A stretch of 64,000 nucleotides of DNA from Phycisphaerales bacterium (GTDB taxonomy: Bacteria; Planctomycetota; Phycisphaerae; Phycisphaerales; UBA1924): positions 62,001 to 126,000 of the forward strand of contig JAJDDI010000053.1 in NCBI GenBank assembly GCA_029260375.1, in the 5' to 3' direction. The notes beneath the pieces are model-generated. The model saw nothing but the letters and a program-made list of their open reading frames with translations, was not told where the DNA came from and made no database searches. Of this stretch, positions 32,741-41,935 are shown piece by piece; position 1 is the first letter of the stretch, and every line of letters begins with the position of its first letter. The translations under genes and the position numbers were made by a program.

Positions 32741-34942
32741 ATGACACACCGTCGCTGTCTGTTTGCTGTCGTCGCCGCGTGCGCCACCACGCCCGCGCTC
32801 GCCGCGCCCGAGGCCGTCGCCATCGCCTCACAGGCCAACGCCCTCCAGCTCCGCCACGACCAGCTCCGCTCGGCGCCCATCGGCGAGCACGTCACCTTCT
32901 CCCGTTTCGAACTCCCCGGCGGCGTCGCCGTGGACCTCGAACTGCAGCGCTTCGAGATCATCGCCCCCGGCGCCCAGCTCATCCTGGGAACGAGCGATGG
33001 CCAGGTCACGCTCGAGCGCCCCGACGTCGTCCTGCTCTCGGGCAACGTCGCCGGCGATGCGCACAGCACCGCCTACCTCGCCCTCTCTCCCTACGGCTCC
33101 AACGGCTTCATCGAGTACGACGGAAGCGTCTACTCCATCTCCACCGGCGACTTCGCCCATGCCAAGGACCTCTCCGACGCCCTCCGCGTCGGCGATCTCG
33201 CAACACTCATCGACCCCAACGCCGGACCCGAGTCCGCGTGCGCCTTCGACCCCGACATCCCCGAGTTCAGCCCCACGGGCCCGATGGTCGAGCCCGTGAA
33301 CCCCGGCGCCCGCGGCGCCCCCGAGTGCCGCGTCGCCAGCATCGCCATCGAGACCGACTGGGTGTTCACCAGCCGCCTCTTCGGCGGCAACGCCAACGCC
33401 GCCGCCGCCTACGCCGTCACCCTCCTGGGCGCCATCTCCGAGATCTACGAGCGCGACGTCAACGTCAAGCTCGCCGTGGGCTTCCTCCGCGTCTGGGATT
33501 CCAACTCCGACCCCTACGACCCCGGCTTCGGCGACCCGCTCGACCTCGTCCGCAACCACTGGCAATCGAGCATGACCGGTGTTGACCGCACCACCGTCCA
33601 CTACCTCACCGGGCGCACCGACGTGGGCTACGGCGGCGTCGCCTACCTCTCCGTCCTCTGCAACCAGGACTTCGGCTTCGGCGTCTCCGCGCACCTGAAC
33701 GGATCCTTCCCCTACCCCCTCACCGACCACTCCGGCGGCAACTGGGACGTCATCGTCGCCGCCCATGAGCTCGGGCACAACTTCGGCACCGGGCACACGC
33801 ACGACTCGTACTCCCCCGTCATCGACGGCTGCGGAAACGGTGACTGCAGCGCGGCCTTCGGCGGCACCATCATGTCCTACTGCCACACCTGCTCCGGCGG
33901 CCTGAGCAACATCGTTCTCCAGCTCCACCCCCGCGTGCAGGACGTCGTTGTCGCGTACATGGACTCGATCGAGAGCAGCGGCTGCGACCTGACCACCTCG
34001 GGCGTCAACGCCGCGGGCGACTTTGCCAACACCTACGAGGACAACACCATCGATATCGATATCCTCGCCAACGACACCGCCCAGTCCTGCGACGCGGCGC
34101 TGCTCAATACCTTCGACGCCTCCAGCGATCAGGGCGGCTCGGTCACGCTGCTCCCGGGCGCGGGCCCCGCCGGGCGAGACCTGCTCCGCTACACCCCCGC
34201 CGCCGGCTTCTCCGGTTCCGACTCGTTCTCGTACGCCCTGACCGCCGGGCCCAGCGCCAGCGTGAGCGTGGACGTCGCCGAGCTGCGCGACCCCGACGTC
34301 GTGGTCAGCCCCGCCGTGGGCCTGACCGTTGACTACTACGCCCTCAACTCCCCCAGCGCCCTGCCCGACTTCGACGCGCTCACCCCCTACGCCAGCGACA
34401 TCGCGATGAGCGTCAACTTCGCCAGCACCGGCGGGAACTTCATGACCAGCGGTCGATCCGACGAGGTCGGCGCCGTCCTCATCGGTTTCATCGAGGTCTT
34501 CTTCGATGGGCTCTACACCCTCTACACCAACTCCGACGACGGCTCGGCCCTCTACATCGGTGACCAGCTCGTCGTGAACAACGACGGCCTGCACGGCATG
34601 GTCGAACGCTCGGGCCAGATCGCCCTCCACGCCGGCAAGCACGCCGTCCGCATCGAGTTCTTCGAGAACGGCGGCGGCGCGGGCCTCTTCGCCAGCGTCG
34701 AGGGCCCCAACCTCACCAAGACCGACCTGCTCTCGTTCTTCCTCTCCCACGAGACCTCCGCCGCCTGCTCCGCCGCCGACCTGGCCGAGCCCTTCGGCGC
34801 CCTCGACTTCTCCGACGTCAGCGCCTTCCTCGTCGCCTTCGGCGCCTCCGACCCCGCCGCGGATCTCGCGGCGCCTCTCGGCACGTTCGACTTCTCCGAC
34901 GTCCTCGCCTTCCTCGCCGCCTTCGGCGCCGGATGCCCGTAA
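32741..34942 (+). CDS. secreted zinc metalloprotease with PA14 and GC-type dockerin domains
   Basis: 733 residues. Signal peptide MTHRRCLFAVVAACATTPAL; propeptide-like region; metzincin (reprolysin/M12-like) catalytic domain with AAHELGHNFGTGHTHD near residue 340 and Met-turn GGTIMSYCHT; an Ig/cadherin-like module near 430-510 (LRYTPAAGFSGSDSFSYAL); a PA14-like module near 530-660 (YTLYTNSDDGSALYIGDQLV); and the C-terminal tail with ALDFSDVSAFLVAFGAS and TFDFSDVLAFLAAFGAGCP. It should be an extracellular or surface-bound endopeptidase. ATG 32741 follows GGAGAGAG. First of five genes sharing this tail. Confidence 0.88.
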   Translation: MTHRRCLFAVVAACATTPALAAPEAVAIASQANALQLRHDQLRSAPIGEHVTFSRFELPGGVAVDLELQRFEIIAPGAQLILGTSDGQVTLERPDVVLLSGNVAGDAHSTAYLALSPYGSNGFIEYDGSVYSISTGDFAHAKDLSDALRVGDLATLIDPNAGPESACAFDPDIPEFSPTGPMVEPVNPGARGAPECRVASIAIETDWVFTSRLFGGNANAAAAYAVTLLGAISEIYERDVNVKLAVGFLRVWDSNSDPYDPGFGDPLDLVRNHWQSSMTGVDRTTVHYLTGRTDVGYGGVAYLSVLCNQDFGFGVSAHLNGSFPYPLTDHSGGNWDVIVAAHELGHNFGTGHTHDSYSPVIDGCGNGDCSAAFGGTIMSYCHTCSGGLSNIVLQLHPRVQDVVVAYMDSIESSGCDLTTSGVNAAGDFANTYEDNTIDIDILANDTAQSCDAALLNTFDASSDQGGSVTLLPGAGPAGRDLLRYTPAAGFSGSDSFSYALTAGPSASVSVDVAELRDPDVVVSPAVGLTVDYYALNSPSALPDFDALTPYASDIAMSVNFASTGGNFMTSGRSDEVGAVLIGFIEVFFDGLYTLYTNSDDGSALYIGDQLVVNNDGLHGMVERSGQIALHAGKHAVRIEFFENGGGAGLFASVEGPNLTKTDLLSFFLSHETSAACSAADLAEPFGALDFSDVSAFLVAFGASDPAADLAAPLGTFDFSDVLAFLAAFGAGCP

Positions 34943-35033
34943 CCCCGACACTCCCCCCGGTCCGTCGCCCTCACCGGCGGCGCGCCGCATCCCCTTCCCC
35001 TTCCGTCAACCCACCCCGCCAGGAGTTCTCGCC

Positions 35034-36260
35034 GTGACCATCAAACCCGTTCTCGCCATCGCGGTCGCCGCGTGCGCCTGCCCCGTTCTCGCCGGCGACG
35101 AATCGCCACTGGCCCGCCCGTCGTTCCAGGTGATCGACGACAACACCATCTACGCCAACGACACGCTGTACAACTCCTGGCAGGCCCTCGCCGAGTCGGG
35201 CTACTTCGACACCAACCAGACCCACTGCATCACTCAGCCCAGCATGCAGGGCGTCCAGCAGGGCCCCGCCCGAGGGTCCTCAAACGACTGCTCGTTCAAC
35301 AACACCAGCATCGAGGGCCAGTACAACCCCTCCAACGGCCTGATCAGCATCCCCGTTGTCGTCCACGTCATCCAGAACACCGGGGGCACTGGGTTCATCT
35401 CCGAGAGCCGCGTCCAGTCGCAGATCGACGTGCTCAACGAAGACTTCCAGGCCATCGCCGGCACCAACGGCTCCAACGGCACGGACTCCCAGTTCGAGTT
35501 CTTCCTCGCCACCGAAGACCCCAGCGGCAACCCCACCAGCGGCATCACCTACTCCACCAACAACACCTGGTTCAACGACAGCGGCTCCTACTGGAACACC
35601 CTCGCCTGGAACACCAACCGCTACCTCAACATCTATACCAACTCCGCCTCGGGCGCCCTGGGCTACGTCCCCGACCTCCCCCAGGGCGGCATCGTCGGCT
35701 CCAACAGCGACCGCGTCGTCGTCCTGTACTCCACCTTCGGACGCAACGCCCCCTTCGTCCCCTTCCATCTCGGGCGCACCACCACCCACGAGGTCGGGCA
35801 CTACCTGGGCCTCTACCACACCTTCACCGGCGGCTGCGCCTCCGCCTCCGGTTGCAGCAACAACGGTGACCGCATCTGCGACACCAACCCCGAGAGCTCC
35901 CCCACCTTCGGCTGCCCCGGATCACGCTCGTCCTGCGGCCTGCAAGCGCCCAAGGACAACTACATGGACTATTCCGACGACATCTGCATGCAGAAGTTCA
36001 CGCCCAACCAGGCCAACCGCATGCGCTGCACCCTCGAGCATTACCGCCCCAACCTCGCCTCCGAAGGACCCGGCGGCGGCGCCTGCTCCCCCGCCGACCT
36101 GGTCGCCCCCTTCGGCTCCCTCGACTTCGCCGACGTCTCCGCCTTCCTCATCGCCTTCAACGGCGGCGCCCCCCAGGCCGACCTCGCCCTCCCCGCCGGT
36201 GTCTTCGACTTCTCCGATATCGGCGCCTTCCTGACCCTCTTCGGCGCCGGCTGCCCGTAA
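35034..36260 (+). CDS. secreted M43 (pappalysin-like) zinc metalloprotease with GC-type dockerin tail
   Basis: 408 residues. GTG start with a signal peptide (MTIKPVLAIAVAACACPVLA), then a pappalysin/cytophagalysin domain: IPVVVHVIQNTGG, SQIDVLNEDFQAIAGTN, zinc site TTHEVGHYLGLYHTFTGGC near residue 250 and the Met-turn NYMDYSDDICMQKFTPNQA. The C terminus carries SLDFADVSAFLIAFNGG and VFDFSDIGAFLTLFGAGCP. Cleaves proteins outside the cell; substrate unknown. A terminator follows. Confidence 0.9.
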   Translation: MTIKPVLAIAVAACACPVLAGDESPLARPSFQVIDDNTIYANDTLYNSWQALAESGYFDTNQTHCITQPSMQGVQQGPARGSSNDCSFNNTSIEGQYNPSNGLISIPVVVHVIQNTGGTGFISESRVQSQIDVLNEDFQAIAGTNGSNGTDSQFEFFLATEDPSGNPTSGITYSTNNTWFNDSGSYWNTLAWNTNRYLNIYTNSASGALGYVPDLPQGGIVGSNSDRVVVLYSTFGRNAPFVPFHLGRTTTHEVGHYLGLYHTFTGGCASASGCSNNGDRICDTNPESSPTFGCPGSRSSCGLQAPKDNYMDYSDDICMQKFTPNQANRMRCTLEHYRPNLASEGPGGGACSPADLVAPFGSLDFADVSAFLIAFNGGAPQADLALPAGVFDFSDIGAFLTLFGAGCP

Positions 36261-36286
36261 GCCCCCAGGTTTCTCCAGTTCCCCAG

Positions 36287-36317
36287 CGGGGCGGTCCAAA
36301 GGGTCCGCCCCGTTCTT
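36287..36317 (+). terminator. terminator of the M43 protease gene
   Basis: CGGGGCGGTCC / GGTCCGCCCCG stem (one mismatch) followed by TTCTTAAA, 26 bases after the stop. Confidence 0.65.
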
Positions 36318-36422
36318 AAATCCTCTCGTCGCCCCCCGGTGAGCCCTTCCGCTCGCCCCAGTTTGCCGGTACGTTGACCACAACGCCCAATTCCTCGGGC
36401 GGATCGCCACAAGGAGAATCAC

Positions 36423-39400
36423 GTGAGGACGCCCCCCACCCACGCCAGGAATATCGCTCTCGCCGCGCTGCTCGCCTGCGCCGGCTCGGCCGCCGCCCTC
36501 GATAACACCATCGTCTGGCGCTCAGACGCCGCCCAACGCCTCGCCCCCGTACAGGTCTCGCCGGCGCAGGCCGCCGATCAGGCCATCCGCATCGCCGCCC
36601 AGCCCGGCGCGCCCCGGATGATCCTCCAGTTCGACGCCACCCCGACCAAGGCCCAGCGCGCCAGCCTCGACGCCGAGGGCGTCACGCTGCTCTCCCCGCT
36701 CGGCTCGGGCGCGTACTTCGCCCGCCTGAGCCCCGGCGTCAACGCCAACACGCTCAGCGCCGCCGGCCTTGTCGCCGCCTCGCCCATCCTCCCCGAGCAC
36801 AAACTCCACAACAACCTGCTCAACATGGCGCCCCCGTCGTGGTCCATCGTTGACGCCCGCGAGCAGGGACCGCTCAGCGATCCCACCGTCGGCGTCTACG
36901 TCCGCTTCCACGACGACGTGGACGCCGTGCTCGCCGAGGCCAACACCGTCATCGCCGACCACGCCGGCGTCGTCCGCGACACGCTCGACAGCGTCAACGC
37001 GATGGTCGTCGAGCTCCCGCTCAGTCAGGTGCGCACGCTCGCCGACGACGACCGCGTCCAGTGGATCGAGCCCCCGCTCCCGCGCATGGGGCACTACAAC
37101 GCCTCCAACCGCGCCATCACCCAGGTCGATGTCGCCCAGGCCGCCCCCTACAACCTCGACGGCTCGGGTGTGACCGTCCTCATCTACGACGGCGGCACCG
37201 CCCGCGCCACCCACAACGACCTGGTCGGCCGCACCACCGTCATCGATGGCTCGGGCACCAACTTCCACGCCACCCACACCACCGGCACCGTCGGCGGCAA
37301 CGGCACGGCCAACGCCACACACAAGGGCATGGCCCCCGGCGCCACCCTCGTCTCCGCCGGATTCGAGTACGACGGCTCGGGCACCTTCCTCTACACCAAC
37401 CCGGGCGACATCGAGGCCGACTACTCCACCGCCATCAACACCCACGCCGCCTCCATCTCAAACAACTCCATCGGCTCCAACATCGGACCCAACGGCTTCC
37501 CCTGCTCCTACGAGGGCGACTACGGCCTCTGCGCCGCCACCATCGACAACATCATCCGCGGCTCCCTCGGCGGACCCATCGTCATCTTCTGGTCCGCCGG
37601 CAACGAGCGCGGCTGGGCCTGCGGCTCCACCTACAACACCTCCCCGCCACCCACCAACAACAAGAACGCCATCACCGTCGGCGCCCTCAACTCCAACGAC
37701 GACTCCATGACCTCCTTCTCCTCATGGGGCCCCTCCGATGACGGCCGTATCCGCCCCGTCCTCGCTGGCCCGGGCTGCCAGTCCGGCGGCGACGGCGGCG
37801 TCACCTCGTGCGACTCGGGCAACGACTCCGACTACACCACACTCTGCGGCACCTCCATGTCAGGCCCCACCCTCGCCGGCATGGCCGCCCTCATCTTCGA
37901 AGACTTCCGCAACACCTTCCCCTCCGAGCCCGACCCATCCAACCAGCTCATGAAGTCCTGGCTCTGCCACACCACGCTCGACCTTGGCAACACCGGACCC
38001 GACTACCAGTACGGCTACGGCTCGGCCAAGGTCGTCAACACCATCGACTTCATGCGCTCCGGCGACTGGGGCGAGGGCGTTGTCGATCAGGGCGGCAACG
38101 TCTCCTACACCATCAACGTCAACCCGGGCGATCCCCAGCTCAAGGCCACCCTCGCCTGGGACGACCCAGCAGGCACGCCCAACGTCGGCAACGCCCTCGT
38201 CAACGACCTCGACCTCGTCGTCATCTCCCCCTCGGGCGCGCGCTACTTCCCGTGGACGCTCAACCCCGCCAGCCCCGCGTCCCCCGCCGTGCAGACCCAG
38301 GAAGACCACCTCAACAACATCGAGCAGGTCCAGGTCGTGAGCCCCGAGCCCGGCGCCTGGCGCGTCGAGGTCCGCGGGTTCAACGTCGCCGACGGCCCGC
38401 AGACCTTCGCCCTCTCCGCCACGCCCGACCTGGGCGAGGGACTCCTCGCCGCGAGCGTCACCACCAGCGTCCCCACGCTCCATCCCCCGCTGACCCCGCT
38501 GCCCGTGGGCGTGACCGTCTTCCCGGGCATCGACTCGCTCGTCCCCGGCTCGGTCACCCTCAGCTACCGCTACGACGCGGGCGCCTTCACCACCGTCTCC
38601 ATGTCCAGCGCCGGGGGCGACGACTACGCGTCCACCATCCCGGGCGCCAACTGCGGCGAGTCCATCGAGTTCTACGTCTCGGCCGAGGGCGACATCGTCG
38701 GCCCGATCGACATCCCCAGCGCCGGCGCCGCCGCGCCCTACAGCGTCAACATCGGGGAGATCAGCGTCCTGCTCGACGACAACTTCGAGACCGACACCGG
38801 CTGGACCGTCTCCGGCGGTGTCGCCACCCAGGACACCGGGCGCTGGGAGCGCGGCGTGCCCGTGGGCGGCGGTGACCGCAGCGACCCCGCCTCCGACGCC
38901 GACGGCTCGGGCCAGTGCTGGCTCACCGGCAACGCCGACGGCAACACCGACGTCGACAACTCCTCTACCATCCTCACCAGCTCCGACTTCGCCCTGGCCT
39001 CCGCCCCGGAAGCCATCATCTCCTACCGCCGCTGGTACGACACCAGCGCCGGCGCCTCCTCCGACGACTTCTTCGTCGTTGACATCTCCAACAACGCCGG
39101 CGCCTCCTGGACCAACCTCGAGACCGTCGGCCCCAACGGCTCGGGCTCCTGGATCAACGCCGCCTTCCGCGTCGCGGACTTCGTAACCCCCACCGACCAG
39201 GTCCGCCTCCGCTTCACCGCCTCTGACCTGGGCACACAGAACGTGGTCGAGGCCGGCGTTGACGCCATCCACATCGAGTCGTTTGTCTGCGAGGGGCCCT
39301 CCGGCTGCAACGCCGCGGACCTGGCCGAGCCCTTCGGCAGCCTCGACTTCTCCGATGTCGCCGCCTTCCTGACCGCCTTCGCGACCTCACAGCCCGAGGC

Positions 39401-39482
39401 CGACCTGGCCACCCCCTTCGGCCAGTGGGACTTCTCCGACGTCGCCGCCTTCCTCGGCATCTTCGGCGCCGGCTGCCCGTAA
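36423..39482 (+). CDS. secreted subtilisin-like serine protease (S8) with GC-type dockerin tail
   Basis: 1019 residues. GTG start, signal peptide with AALLACAGSAAALD, inhibitor-like propeptide, then the S8 domain: Asp in VTVLIYDGGTARATH near 255, His in FHATHTTGTVGGNG near 282, oxyanion Asn in VIFWSAGNERG and Ser in CGTSMSGPTLAGMAALI near 475. The His motif departs from the usual HGTHVAG. A P-domain-like region (LKATLAWDDPAG) and beta-sandwich modules follow, including an MAM/jelly-roll-like stretch before the tail SLDFSDVAAFLTAFATS ... DFSDVAAFLGIFGAGCP. Extracellular endopeptidase; a terminator with eight T follows. Confidence 0.9.
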   Translation: MRTPPTHARNIALAALLACAGSAAALDNTIVWRSDAAQRLAPVQVSPAQAADQAIRIAAQPGAPRMILQFDATPTKAQRASLDAEGVTLLSPLGSGAYFARLSPGVNANTLSAAGLVAASPILPEHKLHNNLLNMAPPSWSIVDAREQGPLSDPTVGVYVRFHDDVDAVLAEANTVIADHAGVVRDTLDSVNAMVVELPLSQVRTLADDDRVQWIEPPLPRMGHYNASNRAITQVDVAQAAPYNLDGSGVTVLIYDGGTARATHNDLVGRTTVIDGSGTNFHATHTTGTVGGNGTANATHKGMAPGATLVSAGFEYDGSGTFLYTNPGDIEADYSTAINTHAASISNNSIGSNIGPNGFPCSYEGDYGLCAATIDNIIRGSLGGPIVIFWSAGNERGWACGSTYNTSPPPTNNKNAITVGALNSNDDSMTSFSSWGPSDDGRIRPVLAGPGCQSGGDGGVTSCDSGNDSDYTTLCGTSMSGPTLAGMAALIFEDFRNTFPSEPDPSNQLMKSWLCHTTLDLGNTGPDYQYGYGSAKVVNTIDFMRSGDWGEGVVDQGGNVSYTINVNPGDPQLKATLAWDDPAGTPNVGNALVNDLDLVVISPSGARYFPWTLNPASPASPAVQTQEDHLNNIEQVQVVSPEPGAWRVEVRGFNVADGPQTFALSATPDLGEGLLAASVTTSVPTLHPPLTPLPVGVTVFPGIDSLVPGSVTLSYRYDAGAFTTVSMSSAGGDDYASTIPGANCGESIEFYVSAEGDIVGPIDIPSAGAAAPYSVNIGEISVLLDDNFETDTGWTVSGGVATQDTGRWERGVPVGGGDRSDPASDADGSGQCWLTGNADGNTDVDNSSTILTSSDFALASAPEAIISYRRWYDTSAGASSDDFFVVDISNNAGASWTNLETVGPNGSGSWINAAFRVADFVTPTDQVRLRFTASDLGTQNVVEAGVDAIHIESFVCEGPSGCNAADLAEPFGSLDFSDVAAFLTAFATSQPEADLATPFGQWDFSDVAAFLGIFGAGCP

Positions 39483-39525
39483 GCGATCCGTTCGCACGAG
39501 CCTTCGCCGACCATCACACACCCAG

Positions 39526-39556
39526 CCGCCCCGCACCACGCGGGGCGGTTTTTTTT
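39526..39556 (+). terminator. strong terminator of the subtilisin gene
   Basis: CCGCCCCGC / GCGGGGCGG, 9-bp stem with a 5-base loop, followed directly by eight T. Confidence 0.9.
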
Positions 39557-39636
39557 GCGCGACTTTTTTTGCGCTGAGAGATCCCGCCTGATAGCGCAAA
39601 CTACTTGGTGGACAAGACCGTCCCGGGAGGCCCGCC

Positions 39637-41799
39637 ATGACCCGCTCACCCATCGCCGCGATCACCCTGCTCGTCGCGACCACCGCCGCCCACGCCCAGT
39701 TCGGCTGGGATCCCAACTGCTCCACCACCAACGGCAGCGTGGACACCAATATCAACGGCAACACGGACCACGAAGAGTGGAACAACTGGGACGAGGGAAC
39801 CAGACAGCCCCCCGCCTCACCCGAGAACACTGGCAGCGGCTCGGGCTTCACTGTCCCGTTCGGACCCACCGTCCCGTGTAATGACTTTGCCGACGTAGGT
39901 TCGAATGTCCATATCTTCGGGCTCGGGACCGACCAGGTCGAGATCCGCTTCTGGGGCAGCGTCGGGACCAGCCACAACTGCAACGACCCCTGCAACCCCT
40001 GGGGCATCACCGCGGACGTCGTCTTCAACGCGCTCGCCTGCTTCATCGTCAACAACGGCGCCGGCCCCGCCACCACCGTCAACTTCGAGTACGAAGCCAC
40101 CTCCATCACCTGGACCCATCACGACGCGGGAGGCGAAGACCCCGTCAGCGTCGCCATGAGCGTGCTCGACATCAACTCAGGGGCCGCGGGCATCAACCCG
40201 GGCGACCTCGACGCGGGCGTCGCCGTCCCGGGCGGGCGCCCCGTCATCCACATCGACGACTCGGGCTCGTTCACCATCGACCCCTCCGCCGGCCCGCTCA
40301 CCGTCCAGCTCGGCGCGATCCTCAACGCCACCATCTTCAGCCCCGGCGAGGATCAAAGCCCCGGCTGCGACCCCGGCATCCGCGACTCGTCCAACGGGAA
40401 CGTCAACGGACGCATCGCCCTGGGCATCAACGGCGCCCCGCCGCCCCAGTCCACCGGATACACCTTCTCCTTCCCCACCCCCCCGCCCCCCAACTACACC
40501 CCGAGCGCCCTGGCCATCGAGTTCGGCCTCGACCTCGGCTCCGACTCCGAACTCGCCGACAACGCCACCGGCGGCTGCTTCGCGACCAACCCCGGCAACA
40601 ACTTCTTCGACTCGGGCGACATGTACGCGATGCACGGGCCCGCGCTCTTCGCGCCCACCAACGGCATCCGCGATGACTTCCCCGCCTTCGCCCCCGCCCC
40701 CTTCGTCCCCGAACCGGGCGATCCAAACCTCGCCCCCGTCGGCGCCTTCACGCCCATCGCCGACCTGCCCGCCCTCGCCTCGAGTTACCTCGACACCGAC
40801 GCCTCTGACGCGCTCGACTTCAACCTCGCGTCGATCATCGACCCTCTCGCCCCCCTCTCCGCGCCCGTGCACCGCTTCTCCATCAACACCACCGCCGTCC
40901 ACGGCGCCAACCGCCTGCTGCTCTCTTTCGACGACGACGATCCCGTCCACTACGCCTGGTGCTCAACGGCGCCCGGCTCGCCCTCTCCCATCGGCTTCGG
41001 CCCCTACGGCGGCGCAACGAGCAAGTCCGAACTCTTCACCGCCGAACTGATCTATTTCCCCACCGCCATCCCCGCGTCGCCCATCGTCGGACACATCGGC
41101 GTCCAGGTCCCCGTCGCGTCCGAGACCGACGTCCACCCCTCGCTCGCGCCCGATGTTGACCCCCTCACCGAGGAGTTCGACGACGACATCGACGCCCTCG
41201 ACGCCCAGTGGGGCGCTGGACTCGCGAGCAACTGGTACATCTCCGTTGATTCGGAAGCCCACAGCTTCGACCCCTTCAGCGGGACCGACCTCGACCCAGC
41301 GGACATCTACCTCGCCGCCGCCCCCGCCCCGGCGCTCGCCATCCACCACGCGACGCACCTGGGCCTGCCCGACGGCGCCGACATCGACGCCTTCGAGTTC
41401 GTCTGGCTCCCCAACCCCGGCGCCAACGCCGAGACGCTCGCCCTCATCTTCTCCGTCGATGACGACGACCCCATCACCCCGACCGACGAGTCGGGGGGGC
41501 TCGACCCGACCATGCTCTACGCCTCCTTCTTGGGCGGCTCCAGCTTCCCGCTGCTCGGGCGCCCCTTCTTCGACGACATCGACGCCATCACCGCCTGGTC
41601 GCGCTCCCTTGTCAGCCTCCCCGGTCCATGCCCGGCGGACCTGGCACCGCCCTTCGGCCAACTCGACTTCTCCGACGTCATCGCCTTCCTCACCGCCTTC
41701 GCCAACGCCGACCCCGCCGCCGACCTCAACCCCGACGGCGCCTTCGACTTCTCCGATGTCATCGCCTTCCTCAACTCGTTCGGTTCGGGCTGCCCATAG
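39637..41799 (+). CDS. secreted protein of unknown function with GC-type dockerin tail
   Basis: 720 residues. Signal peptide MTRSPIAAITLLVATTAAHA, then a mature protein rich in Asp, Pro and Gly: WDPNCSTTNGSVDTNINGNT, several beta-rich stretches and repeated phrases such as ADNATGGCFATNPGNNFFDS and LLSFDDDDPVHYAW / LIFSVDDDDPITPTD. No catalytic motif seen. The C terminus has QLDFSDVIAFLTAFANA and AFDFSDVIAFLNSFGSGCP. Probably an extracellular structural or binding protein; nothing more can be said. Confidence 0.8.
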   Translation: MTRSPIAAITLLVATTAAHAQFGWDPNCSTTNGSVDTNINGNTDHEEWNNWDEGTRQPPASPENTGSGSGFTVPFGPTVPCNDFADVGSNVHIFGLGTDQVEIRFWGSVGTSHNCNDPCNPWGITADVVFNALACFIVNNGAGPATTVNFEYEATSITWTHHDAGGEDPVSVAMSVLDINSGAAGINPGDLDAGVAVPGGRPVIHIDDSGSFTIDPSAGPLTVQLGAILNATIFSPGEDQSPGCDPGIRDSSNGNVNGRIALGINGAPPPQSTGYTFSFPTPPPPNYTPSALAIEFGLDLGSDSELADNATGGCFATNPGNNFFDSGDMYAMHGPALFAPTNGIRDDFPAFAPAPFVPEPGDPNLAPVGAFTPIADLPALASSYLDTDASDALDFNLASIIDPLAPLSAPVHRFSINTTAVHGANRLLLSFDDDDPVHYAWCSTAPGSPSPIGFGPYGGATSKSELFTAELIYFPTAIPASPIVGHIGVQVPVASETDVHPSLAPDVDPLTEEFDDDIDALDAQWGAGLASNWYISVDSEAHSFDPFSGTDLDPADIYLAAAPAPALAIHHATHLGLPDGADIDAFEFVWLPNPGANAETLALIFSVDDDDPITPTDESGGLDPTMLYASFLGGSSFPLLGRPFFDDIDAITAWSRSLVSLPGPCPADLAPPFGQLDFSDVIAFLTAFANADPAADLNPDGAFDFSDVIAFLNSFGSGCP

Positions 41800-41837
41800 C
41801 GCCAGGCCCGGGCACGATCCTGAAACCACCAAGTGAA

Positions 41838-41870
41838 ACATCTCCCTCTCAATAGAGGGAGATGTCTTTG
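41838..41870 (+). terminator. terminator after the fourth dockerin gene
   Basis: ACATCTCCCTCT / AGAGGGAGATGT, 12-bp perfect stem with a 4-base loop, followed by CTTTG. Confidence 0.75.
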
Positions 41871-41935
41871 TGCGCACAACGGTTGTCATAGGAACACGCC
41901 GCCGCACGCCGGCCATGCCCTAAAGGAGAATCCCC

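Noticed and set aside
32828-34990. 720-codon minus-strand frame over the metalloprotease
   Set aside because: Gly/Val/Asp-rich antisense shadow; the plus strand has signal peptide, HExxH site and dockerin tail.
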